Assembly (NCBI RefSeq): GCF_963678635.1
Contig: NW_026971705.1
Coordinates: 1 to 64,000, forward strand
Direction: 5' to 3'
Source: Symsagittifera roscoffensis
Taxonomy: Eukaryota; Xenacoelomorpha; Acoela; Convolutidae
DNA length: 64,000 nucleotides
Shown: one piece after another, positions 1 to 12,179 of the stretch
Layout of the letters: each line of letters opens with the position of its first letter
Numbering within the stretch: position 1 is the first letter of the stretch
Made by a program: the position numbers and the translations under genes
The notes under the pieces: generated by a model
What the model saw: the letters and a program-made list of their open reading frames with translations, nothing else
Database searches by the model: none
Told to the model about the DNA's origin: nothing

Positions 1-72
1 CATCAACAGTTTACGTGCGTTCCGATAGAAAAATAGCTAAAAACACTCTAATGAGTTGACTCGGTGAAAAAA

Positions 73-510
73 ATGGACAATTTACAGATTACTGAGCTTA
101 TTCACCGATGCAAGCATTTGAAACATCAATTTTGTGGCATTTTTCCTGCTAGATTAGCATTTAATACAATATTGAAACGTGACAATACTTTCATGATAGT
201 GAACGCATCAAACTCAGACCAGCCAGGAACTCATTGGTTACTGTTTGCTCAAGCTGGTGGTCAAATCTTTTTTGCAGATCCTCTTGGACGAAGCCTACAC
301 AACTGTCCATATGTATACAAAAATATGAGACGTTCTATCCATGAGGGAAACCAAATACTGATGAATAAGCCAATCCAATCAGCTAACTCGGTCTTGTGCG
401 GACTTTTTTGTATTTATGTTGCTCATGTTATAATTTCATCTAAATTTCCTATAGGTTTCAAGGTTAATGACCATGACATGATGCGTTTTGCTAAACATAT
501 GATGTTATAA
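73..510 (+). CDS. Polinton adenain-like cysteine protease (PRO)
   Basis: About 145 residues, a usual length for Polinton proteases. The first ATG in frame is at 73. Motifs fit the adenovirus maturation protease fold (C5 family): a GTHW segment with the catalytic His, an ADPLG segment with the acidic residue about 17 residues on, and a Gln then Cys pair in IQSANSVLCGLFC near residue 110. In adenoviruses the enzyme cleaves capsid and core precursors; here the same role in virion maturation is inferred. It sits upstream of the polymerase on the same strand, a common Polinton arrangement. Confidence 0.85.
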   Translation: MDNLQITELIHRCKHLKHQFCGIFPARLAFNTILKRDNTFMIVNASNSDQPGTHWLLFAQAGGQIFFADPLGRSLHNCPYVYKNMRRSIHEGNQILMNKPIQSANSVLCGLFCIYVAHVIISSKFPIGFKVNDHDMMRFAKHMML

Positions 511-650
511 CTTTGTGATACTGATGCATTTCTTTAAGGATTTATAATTTATTTTTAAGAAAAAAACTTGTTTTATGGTTGCTAGAACACTTGCCTCTGG
601 CGTTATCGCAGGCTCTAAAAACCGTTTTCAGAGTTTAAATTTTTTTTCCA

Positions 651-1025
651 TTACAATTTTAACAAACAAAGTATTTGATCAATCTCTAAACGACCATAAC
701 CACTCAAAATGATATCAATAATTTTAGAAAACTCGGCGGCATTATCACCATTCAAAATATTAATGAAGCATTCAATTGTTACATTAGTGATTAAATCAGT
801 TTGAGTTTGAATGGATCGAGTTTGTGAAGCTAAGCAAACTTGTGGCAATCTTCTTCGTAGAGAAGCACCACCAATGTCAGTTGAGTTGTTAATAGAATTG
901 TTGTAGTTGACAGCAATTTTTAATTTTTCCATCAGGGGTCCCGATAGGTGAAGTTTACTGCAACCCAATATTAGATGCTTGAAAGATGAGAGTAGACAAG
1001 GTACAACGAAAGTGGTTGAGGTCAT
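651..1025 (-). CDS. Polinton small protein of unknown function
   Basis: An open frame of 124 residues with an ATG start, opposite to the protease. I recognise no domain. The first half is basic with several Cys; the C-terminal part (ITNVTIECFINILNG onward) has amphipathic helical character. Its location between protease and polymerase suggests a Polinton accessory or structural gene, but this is inference from position only. It could also be a chance frame. Confidence 0.35.
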   Translation of the reverse strand: MTSTTFVVPCLLSSFKHLILGCSKLHLSGPLMEKLKIAVNYNNSINNSTDIGGASLRRRLPQVCLASQTRSIQTQTDLITNVTIECFINILNGDNAAEFSKIIDIILSGYGRLEIDQILCLLKL

Positions 1026-1306
1026 CTATTTCACTACGTCGACACAATCCTTGGTTACTTCGATGAGAACATGGATGTGGGGATGGTCATTGTCGAGCAA
1101 TTGGGCGCAAGACTCGTTCTGAATTGAGTGGGTTGCAAATGCAAAATTTGTGTTTAGAGGGAGTTGTGAGGCGTCGGGTTCGTTGTTCAGAATAAAAAAT
1201 TTAAAATTCTTTCGAAATTTTTTAAAAATTCAGGCGACTGCTCATACATTGCTTCAACCATTCTGCTGGTTAAATCAAATTATTCAAACGTTTTTTTTTT
1301 TCTGTT

Positions 1307-1828
1307 TCAGGCAACTCTACACTTTTTATTATTCGAGTATTCATCATCCGCATCGTTTTCATCGCCACTTTCAGCACATTCTTTTTTGGGAGGGACTAAT
1401 CGTTTTGACGTGTATCGTTTTTTATGTTGTTTATCATTTACAGCTGAGGAGGATGAGGAGGAGGAGGAAGAAGATGAAGTTTTTTCACCAGTTTGTTTTT
1501 TAACCAATTTTTTAATCTTTGAATAATTATCTGCCAAACAATCAAATTCTCTTGTCGTTAAGGTCACTGCTTGATAACGTTTAAATACACCATCTTCATT
1601 CTTTTTATATAACTTAACTGTGATATATGTACCCGTTTTGTCAAAAGTTTTCGTTCCAACCCGTACAATGCGTTTTTCTCCCGAAGATATATCTTGAAAA
1701 TCATCGTAAAAGTCTGTATCATTTTCTAGCGACGAGTAAATAGTGGTGGTGGTAACGGTAGTGACTTGTTGGTTCAACTGTTTTATGATAGAATGAAATG
1801 AAAAATGAATTGGATAGAAGATAAACAA
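1307..1828 (-). CDS. Polinton PC4/p15-like DNA-binding protein candidate
   Basis: About 173 residues on the minus strand, without an ATG near the 5' edge. A possible splice acceptor (AAAACAG) lies near position 1,780, so the real start may be in an upstream exon. Residues about 50-110 follow the pattern of the PC4/SUB1 single-stranded DNA-binding domain: RIVRVGTKTF, a TYITVKLY strand, an acidic-glycine turn (NEDGVFK), then VTLTTREFDCL and a helix. A run of about twelve Ser follows, then a basic stretch and an acidic C-terminus. PC4 proteins bind melted DNA and help transcription or replication. The domain call rests on pattern only. Confidence 0.42.
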   Translation of the reverse strand: MFIFYPIHFSFHSIIKQLNQQVTTVTTTTIYSSLENDTDFYDDFQDISSGEKRIVRVGTKTFDKTGTYITVKLYKKNEDGVFKRYQAVTLTTREFDCLADNYSKIKKLVKKQTGEKTSSSSSSSSSSSAVNDKQHKKRYTSKRLVPPKKECAESGDENDADDEYSNNKKCRVA

Positions 1829-1928
1829 ATATCTGTGGATTTACTTTTATGGCGCCCCTTCAGCCTATAGCGGGAGAATTTAATTAGTTTTTGCAATTGG
1901 ATTTGTATAAGATAAAAGCGTTTTTATT

Positions 1929-2260
1929 GCATCTGTCATTTCTGTCTGGAAAGCACTTGAATGGGTCATAAATCTCAGTTAATGTTACATGTCGGCATAC
2001 ATGTACTCACTTTGAAGTGGAGACCTTTAAAGCCCCTCGTCCGGGGGACATAAAAAAAGGCGTCATGCACTCTATTTGAAGTAGAGATAGCATTCGCTTG
2101 CATCTGTCTGGAAAATTCCCGTTTTAGCTGATAAATCTCAACGTTTTTACCCTGGCGGCATGCATGTTATCTCTTTGAAGTGTAAAATTTTTGTCATTTT
2201 GTGCTTAGGGTATCATAAAAAGGCGCCATGCTGTTTCTTTGAAGTATAGATTTTCAAAGC
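1929..2260. repeat. Imperfect repeats between two divergent Polinton genes
   Basis: Four copies of a motif of the form GGCGNCATGCA...TTTGAAGT begin near 1991, 2059, 2154 and 2222. They lie within a longer imperfect repeat that also shares GCATCTGTC and ATAAATCTCA (near 1929 and 2099). The stretch separates the minus-strand PC4-like gene from the plus-strand gene at 2447, so a shared bidirectional promoter is possible. That function is inference. Confidence 0.5.
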
Positions 2261-2446
2261 GTTCACATTTCTACTTTAATTGCAAAAGCCCTGAAAACAT
2301 ATTAAGATTTCACAAAACCAGATTTATGGTAATTGGCTAAATCTTAGACCACCAGCAATAAAAAAACTAAAAGTGGTAGGTCAAACTAAATCTACTCACT
2401 TTTTTTATTCAATCTCACAAAATCAGTCAATACAAAATTTTCAACG

Positions 2447-3115
2447 ATGGCAACTCCACTGCAAATCATTTCAATTCATTCTCTTGAAAGAGCTATATTA
2501 TACCAAACTTATACCAGAGATTCTATCGTAGTGGTTCAACAGGAACGGAAAATGCGTCATCGAAAAACAAGTCCTTTCAACGATCTTGATCCAGGAAGCA
2601 GATAATTCGATGAATGGGTCACTAAAAACCATATGATGTTACCCAACTATTTGCTAGATCAAATTGGTATCCTCATACAAAACAGAAAACAGGTCTACGA
2701 GAGTTGCTGTGTGACTGAATCGTATCCTGCGCTGAAGCGCACAGATATTCAAGACCCTACTTGCCTTGATCGTTCACCGAGAAAAATACTGTTTAACTAT
2801 GATTGCCAATCGATCCCCTTTTACGAAAATCAGGAAGGATCCATTAGAGATTTAGCAGAGCGAGAAAGCTACTGGAACATTGAGCCGATTGAATCACCAG
2901 ATTCAACAGAGAAAAAAGATGAGGACCAGCAGACGCCCAAAACCCCCATAAAACCGGATATTTTTTCAATCACTCAACAACAGCAGCGGCATACTTCTTC
3001 TACTTCTTCTTCCGGCAGTCAAAGTCCCACGGCACCAAACTTAGTGGCTGACACGCCTCCTATCAATGCTTGCTTTGCGCCGAAAAAACGCAAACTGCAA
3101 TTTGGAGATCTCTGA
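2447..3115 (+). pseudogene. Polinton gene of unknown function with nuclear-localisation-like C-terminus
   Basis: Plus-strand coding block of roughly 220 codons. I recognise no domain. The second half is low-complexity and rich in Ser, Thr, Pro and Gln. It ends in a basic cluster, PKKRKL, of the SV40 type, six residues from the C-terminus. The layout (acidic, disordered, C-terminal nuclear signal) suits a nuclear DNA-associated accessory protein. It lies between the PC4-like gene and the polymerase. The region belongs to the broken Polinton. Confidence 0.4.
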
Positions 3116-3559
3116 AAACTCAAAAAAAACTTTGTTTCCACCGAGAGTGCACCAGTTTGGGGGTTTATTATTTAGTTTGATAAGTTTTTATTATTGTGGC
3201 TGAATCTTTGTTTACGTTTTGCTTATGATTTTTTTCTAATTTAAAGTTTGCTTTGTGATTTTCAATCAAAAGAAAGGAAATAAAAACAACAGAAAAAATT
3301 AATAGAAAAAAAAATCAAAATAACTTTGAAAAGTCGGCATAAAAGTCTAAAAGTATAAATTTTGATAAATTTCTCATCAAATCCAACTTAATTATATCAG
3401 TTTTTTTAATGCTCATTTCGAAAAATCAAAAAAAATAAACTGAATACTCTTCCTAAGATTTTATCTAATGATGTTGAAACAAAAAAACATAAAAATGTTT
3501 TTGTTATGTTTTTTCATAATAGTTTTCAAAATATAAATATTAACACAGAAAAAAGATAA

Positions 3560-3590
<31 letters not shown>

Positions 3591-4798
3591 ACTGACGATC
3601 CATAAACCCCATTATTATCCCTTTTGGGATATAGCTTTTTCAAAAGAAAGCTATTTATGGATGGGTCCAGCAATTCTGCCGGTTAATCAACCATAGTTAC
3701 TTTTGGCTCTTTACACTCTCTGTTTTTGTTATTTTTTTTCTCTCTCTCTCTAATATGTCTACAGCCTGGTGGGGTTAGCCAGGACTCTTAGGAGTAGACT
3801 TTAGAGAGTGTATGAGCCAGTATAAAGCATTATATATAATAAAATTACATGTCTATAACAGATTTCACGTTTAATAATACTCATTTTCAGGTTAAAATGG
3901 TTAAAAAATTCAAAATATGTTTTTCTTCTCGATTTTTCAACATGAGTTACAACCCTGTCCAATAAATCAAACAAATTGATTGGACCAGGTTTCATTGGAT
4001 TTGGAGACAAAAAAGTTTTTTGGTAATTTTTTTTTTTTTTTCACTACAAGAATATGTACTAAAAATGAAATATCTCAATTTTTTGAACCGACATTACAGT
4101 GGGGCAAGCGTTTCAGAGGTTGCTAATGAATAGCACTGCCGGGTAGTTATTGCCTACTGTACCAAACGGCCCTGCATCAATCTTTTGATGAACTATATGT
4201 GAAATTTGTCATAGAATACTAATTTATTTGAGAAATGAACAAAATTCTCAACTACGCTTTATCATTTTTGTCAGGTATGTTTGACTTGACTTGATTGGTG
4301 GGTCTTCCTTGCTTGACTTGATTGGTGGGTTACCATTTTGGTTGAAACAAAAAAACTTGGCAAAAAAATTCAAATATATTTTCAATATTTAGTCAAGTTG
4401 ACTAAATAGGGAAGTTGATAATAGCAGTGGGTGTTAACATTCACACACTTTAGGTAAAAGAAATAACATTCCCGGGTTGATCCCTTCATGGAATTGTCAG
4501 CTACTCTAACCACAAGTATTTATGCTGTTTAATACAGTTGAGTCATTTACCCAATATCGAATTGACAGTCATTTCATAAAACCACATAAAGCCCCAAAAC
4601 TACAACCACTTCAAAGCCACTGTTGATTTTATGCTTCACCCACGTAATTGAATTTAATTAATTGAGTCTTGATCCAAATTTTGTTTTTGAAAAACTTTTC
4701 ACTTCTCGCTTTTGCTTTGTCGAAATCAGCTTTGGTAAAACTTGAAAAATTTCTTGAAAAGAATTCTTCTTTCCTGAACACTCAATCTTGAACCAACA
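3116..4798. other. AT-rich Polinton spacer without recognised gene
   Basis: I see no convincing coding sequence. It contains a GA microsatellite (about 3564-3590), a short CT run near 3740, and a direct repeat of CTTGACTTGATTGGTGGGT near 4283 and 4312. The last 100 bases before 4799 are the likely 5' leader of the polymerase gene. Confidence 0.6.
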
Positions 4799-7700
4799 AT
4801 GCCTAACTCAAGTGGAAAACAGACACCAGTCATTTGTTCGACCTGCTCGAAAGTCTTTAGTTCACCAAGGAACTTGAAACGACATGAACAAAATATCCAT
4901 AAGATATTCGCAGCCCCACCGCCACCAACTAAATGTGACGAATGTCGAGAATCCTTCAGCTCGCTGGCCGAAGCTAGGGAACATGTCGAGCTAGCTCACA
5001 ACGTCTCAACTGATAGTCTTTGTATCTACTGTCATACAATCTTCCTCTCCGTTGAGAAGTTCCGGCAACATATGTCGAAAAACCATCAACTACCCATTTG
5101 GACTCCCGGAAATGAGGTGGGAACATCATCTGCTCCAACTGAATCTGCGTTTAGGGGAAAGTTAAGAAGATACGAGTTGAGCGTTAAGGAGGATGAATTG
5201 GATCTGATGAATGTAATCATGCGAAACAAAGAGGAAATTGATGCGTTGATAGACGAAAGAGTGCAGGAAGGACCCTGTAAATTTCAACTGCATGTGGACG
5301 TGAGTATGATTAAGTTCTCGAGCGATACAAACGAAACTGGTGACGGGGAGTTACGCCACCAGAAGACAATGTTATATCTGAATTCTAAGATGATCAATGT
5401 CTTCTTCAATGGAATCGAGAAAGAGACATATTTGGAAATGATTGAGCATATGGTCAATGCCATCAACACGTTCGCTTCTCATGGTAGCGGTTGGATTGTG
5501 GAGCGCATTGAAAAGCTGGCTGTAAGTTTTGCAGCATTTTCTCCTATCCGTGCTGGCTCATACATTGACCTTCCCAATTCATTGAAACCGGTGAAACAGA
5601 GTTTCACCAACATTAAAACGAGAAACGATCAGAAGTGCTTTCTATACTGCTTTGTGGCCGCGTACCATGATCGATATTCAGAGACCACAACTGCTCTTTA
5701 TCGTGCTGCCCAAAGCTACCAACATCGAGACAAACTGAAAAATTACAAGCTCTCCCAAGAACATGTTGTGAAAATTGAAGGCTGGTACGAGATGCCAATG
5801 GGACTATATGATATTGACCGATTTGAACAACTTAGCAACTGTCAAGTCAATGTATTCCGGTGAGCATTGATTTTTTTTTTGACAAAACATTTGTTTAATC
5901 ATGTATAACACATTACGTTCATCCAGAAACCCGAGCACTCAATTGTTTGTTTTCATTAGGTACAAAGAAGGTGAATTGCTAACTTTGAGAGTGTCCAGCA
6001 AATACTCAAGTGATCTATGTGTTGACCTACTAATACTCAGCAACGGACAGACTCATCACTATGTGCTGATCACTGATTTGATGAGGGTGGTGGAATATGT
6101 GCGTGGAAAACTACACCGAGACCGAAACCAAATTTGCCGCAAATGCTTCCATACATGTTCATCCATCGATACACTACAAAGGCACCAGGAAATGTGCTAC
6201 CAAGACGAGGGAGTGGTAATCACTATGCCAAAACCGGGAAAGGACACTCATCGTTTCAAAAATTTAACTGCCCGCTGGTATGTACCGAGAGTTATTTACT
6301 TTGACCTCGAATCGCTACTACTACCCGTATACGGACCGCAACCCGACCCCGAAAAATCTAGCACCCAAACACTAGAGATTCATCAACCATGCGGTTACGC
6401 TCTGGCCGTTGTTGAATTTGGGAAGCGTGAAGTTTTAAAGTTTGAACTGAAGAGAGGAGAAAATGTTATGAAGGAATTGATCGCCTCGCTCGAATCTTTG
6501 GCGAAACAAATATACCTCGAAAAACGAAAATATTACACGTTCACTGGCACACCAAGTTGCACGCGTGAAGAAGCGCACACTTGTTGGATATGTGAAACAG
6601 AATTTGCTGACAATGACCAAGTTGTACTTGATCACTGTCACTATACCAACAAGTTCTTGGGTGGGCGCATAACGAATGCAATATCAATCGAAAAACGGCG
6701 AACTATATACCCGTAATAGCGCATAACTTGTCAAACTATGATCTGCATTTCATTATAAAAGCGCTCTCAAACAGTAACCCCGAAAACACTTACTCAGTGA
6801 TCCCTTCCACTGAGGAGAAGTATATATCACTCACTATGTCGGTCTATATCAAATCATACACCGATAAAAACGGAAAACTCAAAAAAGTGTATGAAAATCT
6901 ACGTTTCATAGACTCCTATAAATTCGTGCTGTCCCCACTTTCAAAACTCGTCGAATACTTGCCGGAAGAAAAGTTTTTCCTACTGGAAAATTACTTTGAA
7001 GAACTTGGTTACTCATCAGAACAGATAGCATTGCTAAAACAAAAAGGTTTCTACCCGTATTCATACTTTAGTAGTTTTGAAAAGTTTCGAGAAACCCGAC
7101 TGCCACCTAGAAAAATGTGGAGCAACACTTTACAGGGAGGGGAAATAAGTGTTTCGAAAAATCAGTACAACCATGCCATTAAAGTTTTCGCCGAAATGAA
7201 ATGCGCATCACTAGGCGAGTACCATGATGTATACCTAGCAACGGACGTACTACTACTCGCTTCAGTATTCGAAGCCTTTCGTGAAGTTTGTTACGAAACG
7301 TACGGATTAGATTGTGCATGCTACTTCACGGCTAGTAACCTCTCGGGCGATGCATTCTTAAAAGTCTGCAATGCAGACCTCAAGTTACTTACTGAAAGGG
7401 AGCATTTGAACATGGTTCAAAAAATGATACGGGGAGGGATGTCATCGATATATGCACGCCGTTTTTTTAAAGCCAACAACAAATACCTCGAAGACTACAA
7501 TCCTGAAGAGCCCCCTAGCTATCTATTGAATATAGACGCTAACAATTTATACGGGGGTATTATGAAACACTGTCCCCTTCCCATCAAAGATTTCTCAATA
7601 GTTGAGGAAAGTCTCGAATTTATTTTGCAAACCGACGATAAATCTGAGTGGGGATACATTTTGGAAGTGGATCTCAGTATACCTGAAGAACTTCAAGAAT

Positions 7701-9547
7701 ACTTTGCAGACTACCCTCTAGCCCCCTCACGTGAAGTTATCGGCACGGATAAACTAAGTAATGAGCAAATACAGATGTTAGGGGAGATGGGGGTCACGTC
7801 GCTACCAAAGGTACCAAAACTGGTTCAAACATTAGATCCAAAGGAAGGCTACGTTCTGCACTACCTCACATTAAAACTCTACATATAACTAGGCTTAAGA
7901 GTTACCAAATTGATTAAGGTCTTAAAATTTCGTCAAGGTAGATGGATGGAGCCCTTTATCGATTTAAACACTCAATTGAGAATGTCGCAACAATTTTGAA
8001 GAGAACTTTTACAAGCTCATCGTAAATTCAGCATTCGGTAAAACTATGGAATCAAAACTAGGACGCAAAAAACTAGAAATTATTAGAAATGAAAGAGAAT
8101 TGCTTCAAAAAACAGCTTTGAGCACGATGAAAAGCTTCCAGATAATCGATGAGGAAGTTGCTACTGTTTGTTTTGCTGTAACGAGTTTTTTGTGGGACAA
8201 ACCCATGATAATTGGTGCAAGTATTTTGGATTTGTCGAAAAGATTCATGTTTTACTATCGGCAAATGAAAGCAAGCATGAACCTTGAACTGCTATACAGT
8301 GACACAGATTCGTTTATTTATGCGATAAAAACCGAAGACGTATACGCAGATCTGCAAAAACTGACCGATAGTTTCGATTTTTCCAACTACCCAAGCGATC
8401 ACTTCTTATTCAGCAATGTGAATAAGAAGGTTGTATTGAAATTTAAGGACGAGGCGGCGGGAAAAATCATTGCAGAATTCATCGCGTTGAAACCAAAGCT
8501 CTACTCGTTGAAATATGCAGGTTAGTATTAAAAAAAAAGCACCTCTCCAAGCCCCCTCCATTTCTTTACATTAAGGGTTCCCTTCATTGGGGTTTTGGAT
8601 CTTGTTGGGACCAAATTAATAACTTTTGTTGATCCCTGTCAATTTAATTAGACATAACTAGCCCTGAAAGGCTCTAATTCTTCATTTAAAAACTTAAAAT
8701 GAAGAACCATTCATCATTTAAAATGTTTTAAACCAATACTCACCACAAACGCACTTTTGTAACTTTTGACGTGAACAAATTTAAAATTTTGACATGGAAT
8801 GATTTTTTGATAATAACACGATTTGGAATTTTTATGATTTGGAATGAATTAAGATATTTAAACTTTTTGGAATTGAAAAAAATTGGAATGTTATTAGATA
8901 TTGAGTCTTCAAAATATTCAAATTTGGGAACCGTTTTCGTTATTAATACTAGAAATGGGCTCACAAAGCTAAAATATGTTTATGGGCTAATCTTTGTTCT
9001 TTATTTAGGTTCAACTAGCAAAAGGAGTGCAAAAGGAGTAGTACAACACTCCCAGCAGCAACTTACACACCAGAGGTTCAGGGAAACATTACTGAGTGGA
9101 AAAACCCTTCGTATATACAACTACTCAATAAAATCGAAAGCCCATACCAACATAACCATAGCGCAGAACCGAATTGCCCTTTCACCCTTCGATAGTAAGC
9201 GGTTCTTACTATTCGACGGGATAGCTACATTGCCCTTTGGACACAGGTCTACAGAAGAAAATGTGTTCTTCGAGGCCATTGCGGAAGAAAGCGAGTGGGC
9301 AAACTCACAGTTGACAAATACCCCGACTTATAGCAGCGAAAACAGCGAAAGCTGGCAATCGCCGGAATTCCGGGCCCCAGATTGGGGCTTTCTTCAAGAA
9401 AGCTATACGGAGGAAGAGCTCCAAGAAGAAAGCGCAGCTAGCAGTTCAAGAGACCCTCCGCCTATCAATAATCCATTCATTCTAACAGAAGCGTCTGTTC
9501 GTTCTAGTCAGAAAAAAAGGAGAAAACTTGATAAAGTTGATCAATAA
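4799..9547 (+). pseudogene. Polinton protein-primed family B DNA polymerase, in several coding blocks
   Basis: The polymerase that replicates the element from a terminal protein primer. Three C2H2 zinc fingers open the protein (residues about 13-34, 46-67 and 77-98). The conserved block near 5610 (IKTRNDQKCFLYC) is typical of Polinton polymerases. Then come an exonuclease motif (YFDLES, about 6297), a Cys/His finger like those in Polinton and adintovirus polymerases (about 6581-6664), motif A (DANNLYGG, about 7535), motif B (VNSAFGKT, about 8020-8045) and motif C (YSDTDSF, about 8295). The last block ends in a Ser/acidic tail. At least two gaps have intron-like borders. The gene is part of a broken element. 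Confidence 0.87.
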
Positions 9548-11461
9548 AATTTTTCACTTGAAAATGTCGGCTAAATTGCCTTGTTACTTGGAATTACGGC
9601 TGTACATTTGTAAATATAAAACATTCAGCAAACATTGTTTTAAGTTAAATAGACCGGCGCAAAAGAGACTGGTAATTGCAACTTACCCTTGAAGCAGGAG
9701 CGAAGGATTGAAGCAGGAGCGAAGTTTCCCAAAGTAAGCTAATAGTAAGGCTAAAAGAATCAAAATGGTGCAAGTCGAAATTAAGGGAGACTTGGAAATA
9801 AGTTTGAAAATAAAATAAGAAAGAGAAACGAACAATAATTACCAAAAATTTTTAAAAGGAAATATGAATGGTACTTTATGTAAACTCATATTTATATGAA
9901 CGAAAAGGATTAGCTTTTAGATAAAAATAAGCGAAAAAACCGCAGCCGGATATACCCATACTTATTTAGTGGTGGGAAAGTTTGGAAGGGATTAAATTTA
10001 ACCACCGCGCGAAAATAAATACCAAAGTATTTTGTCTGTCGGGTGTCCTAAGAGAGGGGTCTTTTTATTTCGGGCAGGGTACTTTGGGGTCTTTAAAAAA
10101 GATGGGTCCTTTTGGACCCTACTTTTGGTAGGACCCCAAAGACCCCTACCGTCGAAAAGACCCCCCCCCCCCTAAAGACACACGGCGGATTACAATACTA
10201 CTCACCGTCTATCAAAAACCTAAAAAAATATATGCACCGTCTATCAAAAACTTAGGACTGTTGAAACACTTAATCTCTTCAACACCTTTTAGGTTGAAAA
10301 CCTAGAGTTTTTGTAGATTAGCTTAGAAGAAATACGTCTTAAGACGTGACAAAACGTGATAGTTCAAAACGTAATAATTATTTTGTACTTTTTTCGAAAT
10401 TAGGAACAATTATACAACACAAACTGAAGAAAAGATAATTATAAAAATATTTTAATTAATTGAAAATTTTTTTTAAACCATTATCTTCTGCGCGTTTTTG
10501 TTCTGCAAAAATGAAAAGTTAGTCAACCAATTAATAGTGAGTGAATAGATACCATTAGGGGGGATTGCGTAGTTTCTATGGTAAGCCATTAGGAAGCAAA
10601 TGGAGGTTAGTTTGGGCGGTTGAACCGAACACTTATCAAACTGGAGCTATTTACTATGTTTATAGTGTTTTAATTTATGACAATGTAATCGATTTAAAAA
10701 AATAATTATAATTTTGATTTTAATTTAAATTCTTGTGTTTAGGGAAACCAGTGCCATGCAGTACATCAACAGAAATAAAACAAGGTATTGAAAGAAAGCT
10801 TGAACAAATTTACCAATGGGTGTGTAAAAGTTACAAACGCCCGATTTGAGTTGCTTAAATGTGTATCAACCGTGTGGGTTCACAAAATGTCAGATTTCGA
10901 CCCATGTAGATAGATATGTCGACTAAGATCGATAAAAGAGTTGAAAAGCGTCAAGCCCCCTCGAGAAAGATCTGCCCCTGCTGCTATGCAACCCTCCGTT
11001 AAGCATGGTCAAAGGACGGCGAAGCTCATTGTGTATCTCTCATATAGCGAACAGTTCCCTAATTTTACCATCAGTGTAATGTAAATAATTTTTCAGTTTT
11101 TGCGCGTTGATTGGTTCAAGTAAATGCAGGGCAGGTTGTGGCTCTTCTTTATTTTTGTGTTTAGAGCTTCGGAACTTTGGTTTTCACTATATCTAAATTT
11201 CATCCCAAAACGTATAACTAACAAAAAGATTGACCACATTGATTTTCCGAGTGCCCCGAGGCAAAATTTTCAAAAATGTCTAAAATGCCGTTTTCGGCAC
11301 TTTTTGAAAAACTTCGACCAAAAAATTGCGTTCTCCTCTAAATCGACCCATGCGTAGCTGTTAACTACAAAATTTACAAGTTGAGACGCAAGCCTTTGCC
11401 ATTCAGTGACGAATGCCTCATATAGTAGAGACAAGATATGATTTTGATGTTATCTTTTCAG
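9548..11461. other. Non-coding stretch with a foldback
   Basis: No gene recognised. A 17-base segment (ATTGAAGCAGGAGCGAA type) is directly repeated near 9690-9725. Around 10,040-10,172 there is a G-rich then C-rich foldback in which GGGGTCTTT and CCCCAAAGACCCC pair, with a central GGGTCCTTTTGGACCC palindrome and a run of twelve C at the end. The right end of the Polinton may lie in here, but its terminal repeat cannot be identified without the left end. Confidence 0.5.
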
Positions 11462-11575
11462 TCAAAATACCCGCCCAATGAACGTGGAGCTCAGAATGCG
11501 GGCGAAACTTATCAGAAAATCTCAACTCGCTCAGGAGAACATCAGAAGAAATCAACCGAGTCGCCCACAAACAGC
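11462..11575 (+). CDS. Possible host exon, 38 codons
   Basis: A 114-bp open segment flanked by strong splice signals: TTTTCAG immediately before and GTAAGT immediately after. It keeps one frame across its whole length and encodes a hydrophilic peptide starting SKYPPNERGAQNAGETYQ. No domain is recognised. It may belong to the same gene as the Tyr-rich segment 0.9 kb downstream, since both look like a disordered cytoplasmic tail, but the connecting exons are not clear. It could also be chance agreement of splice motifs. Confidence 0.33.
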
Positions 11576-11590
11576 GTAAGTTTTCTTACG

Positions 11591-11651
11591 ATCTACTTAT
11601 TAATTGCCCCCCTTTCAAGAGGAGGAGGGGGTGGGCAATTGTTAAGTAGAT
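11591..11651. repeat. Short inverted repeat in putative intron
   Basis: Arms about 11,591-11,612 and 11,627-11,651 are near-complementary (ATCTACTTATTAATTGCCCC against the reverse complement of GGGCAATTGTTAAGTAGAT). It would form a hairpin just downstream of the candidate donor site. Function unknown. Confidence 0.5.
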
Positions 11652-12039
11652 TAAGTTACCCCCACCCCGTAAAATTAGATTGCAGCAAAAATCATTTTTT
11701 AAATAAAACTTATTTGGTTTTATCTGAGAAATTTGACTCAATCTGGAGCAAAAAAGGTTATTCTAATTTTTTTTTTATTTAGTTCGAGATTTTTAAGCTT
11801 TTAGAAATTAAAATGTTAAGTTAATTTCAAGTTTGCGCTTTCAAGAAAAAAATTGCATCACAATTTTTCAATTTCTTTTCATTCGCATCTCTTTTGCATG
11901 ACAAAAGTGATGTTTTTCTCGTGAACTTGTTTCAGTTTGGCCTCAATTTACTAAATATCTAATCATACAATGCCCATATATGGTAGATTGTTAGTAGTGG
12001 AAGTTTCCTGCACTTATTTGAATGTATGAAGTGTACCGA

Positions 12040-12179
12040 CAGTAGCGGATTTAAAGCGGTGAAACGCTTTTTTTATTTTGGGAAAGCATTTAGTCAGCCT
12101 CAAAAAAGGTCGACAAATTTTTCGAAACTTTTTTGAAAATCCGCCCCTCCCCCTCGAGAAAATCCTGGATCCGCCACTG
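12040..12179. mobile_element. hAT-type MITE, 140 bp
   Basis: Ends are CAGTAGCGGAT on the left and, read inward from the right, CAGTGGCGGATCCAGGATTT, a terminal sequence common in hAT-like non-autonomous elements. Flanking 8-mers TGTACCGA and TATATCGA agree at six of eight positions, as expected for an aged hAT target duplication. There is no coding capacity. Confidence 0.6.

Larger units (their letters stand above)
1..9600 (+). mobile_element. Polinton/Maverick element, right-hand part, broken
   Basis: Virus-like DNA transposon of the Polinton class. An adenovirus-type cysteine protease at the left edge and a protein-primed family B DNA polymerase at 4.8-9.5 kb are the two diagnostic genes seen. 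Integrase, packaging ATPase and capsid genes are not in the window and would lie to the left. Small genes on both strands fill the space between. The right end is not fixed: the matching terminal inverted repeat lies outside the window, so 9,600 is only the end of the last coding block plus margin. The element is broken, with several breaks, and looks old. Some gaps between polymerase blocks carry GT...AG signals and look like introns rather than damage. Confidence 0.88.

Noticed and set aside
1150-1503. Plus-strand frame of 117 codons with Arg-rich end
   Set aside because: Antisense of the poly-Ser part of the PC4-like gene; the Arg run is the complement of the Ser codons.
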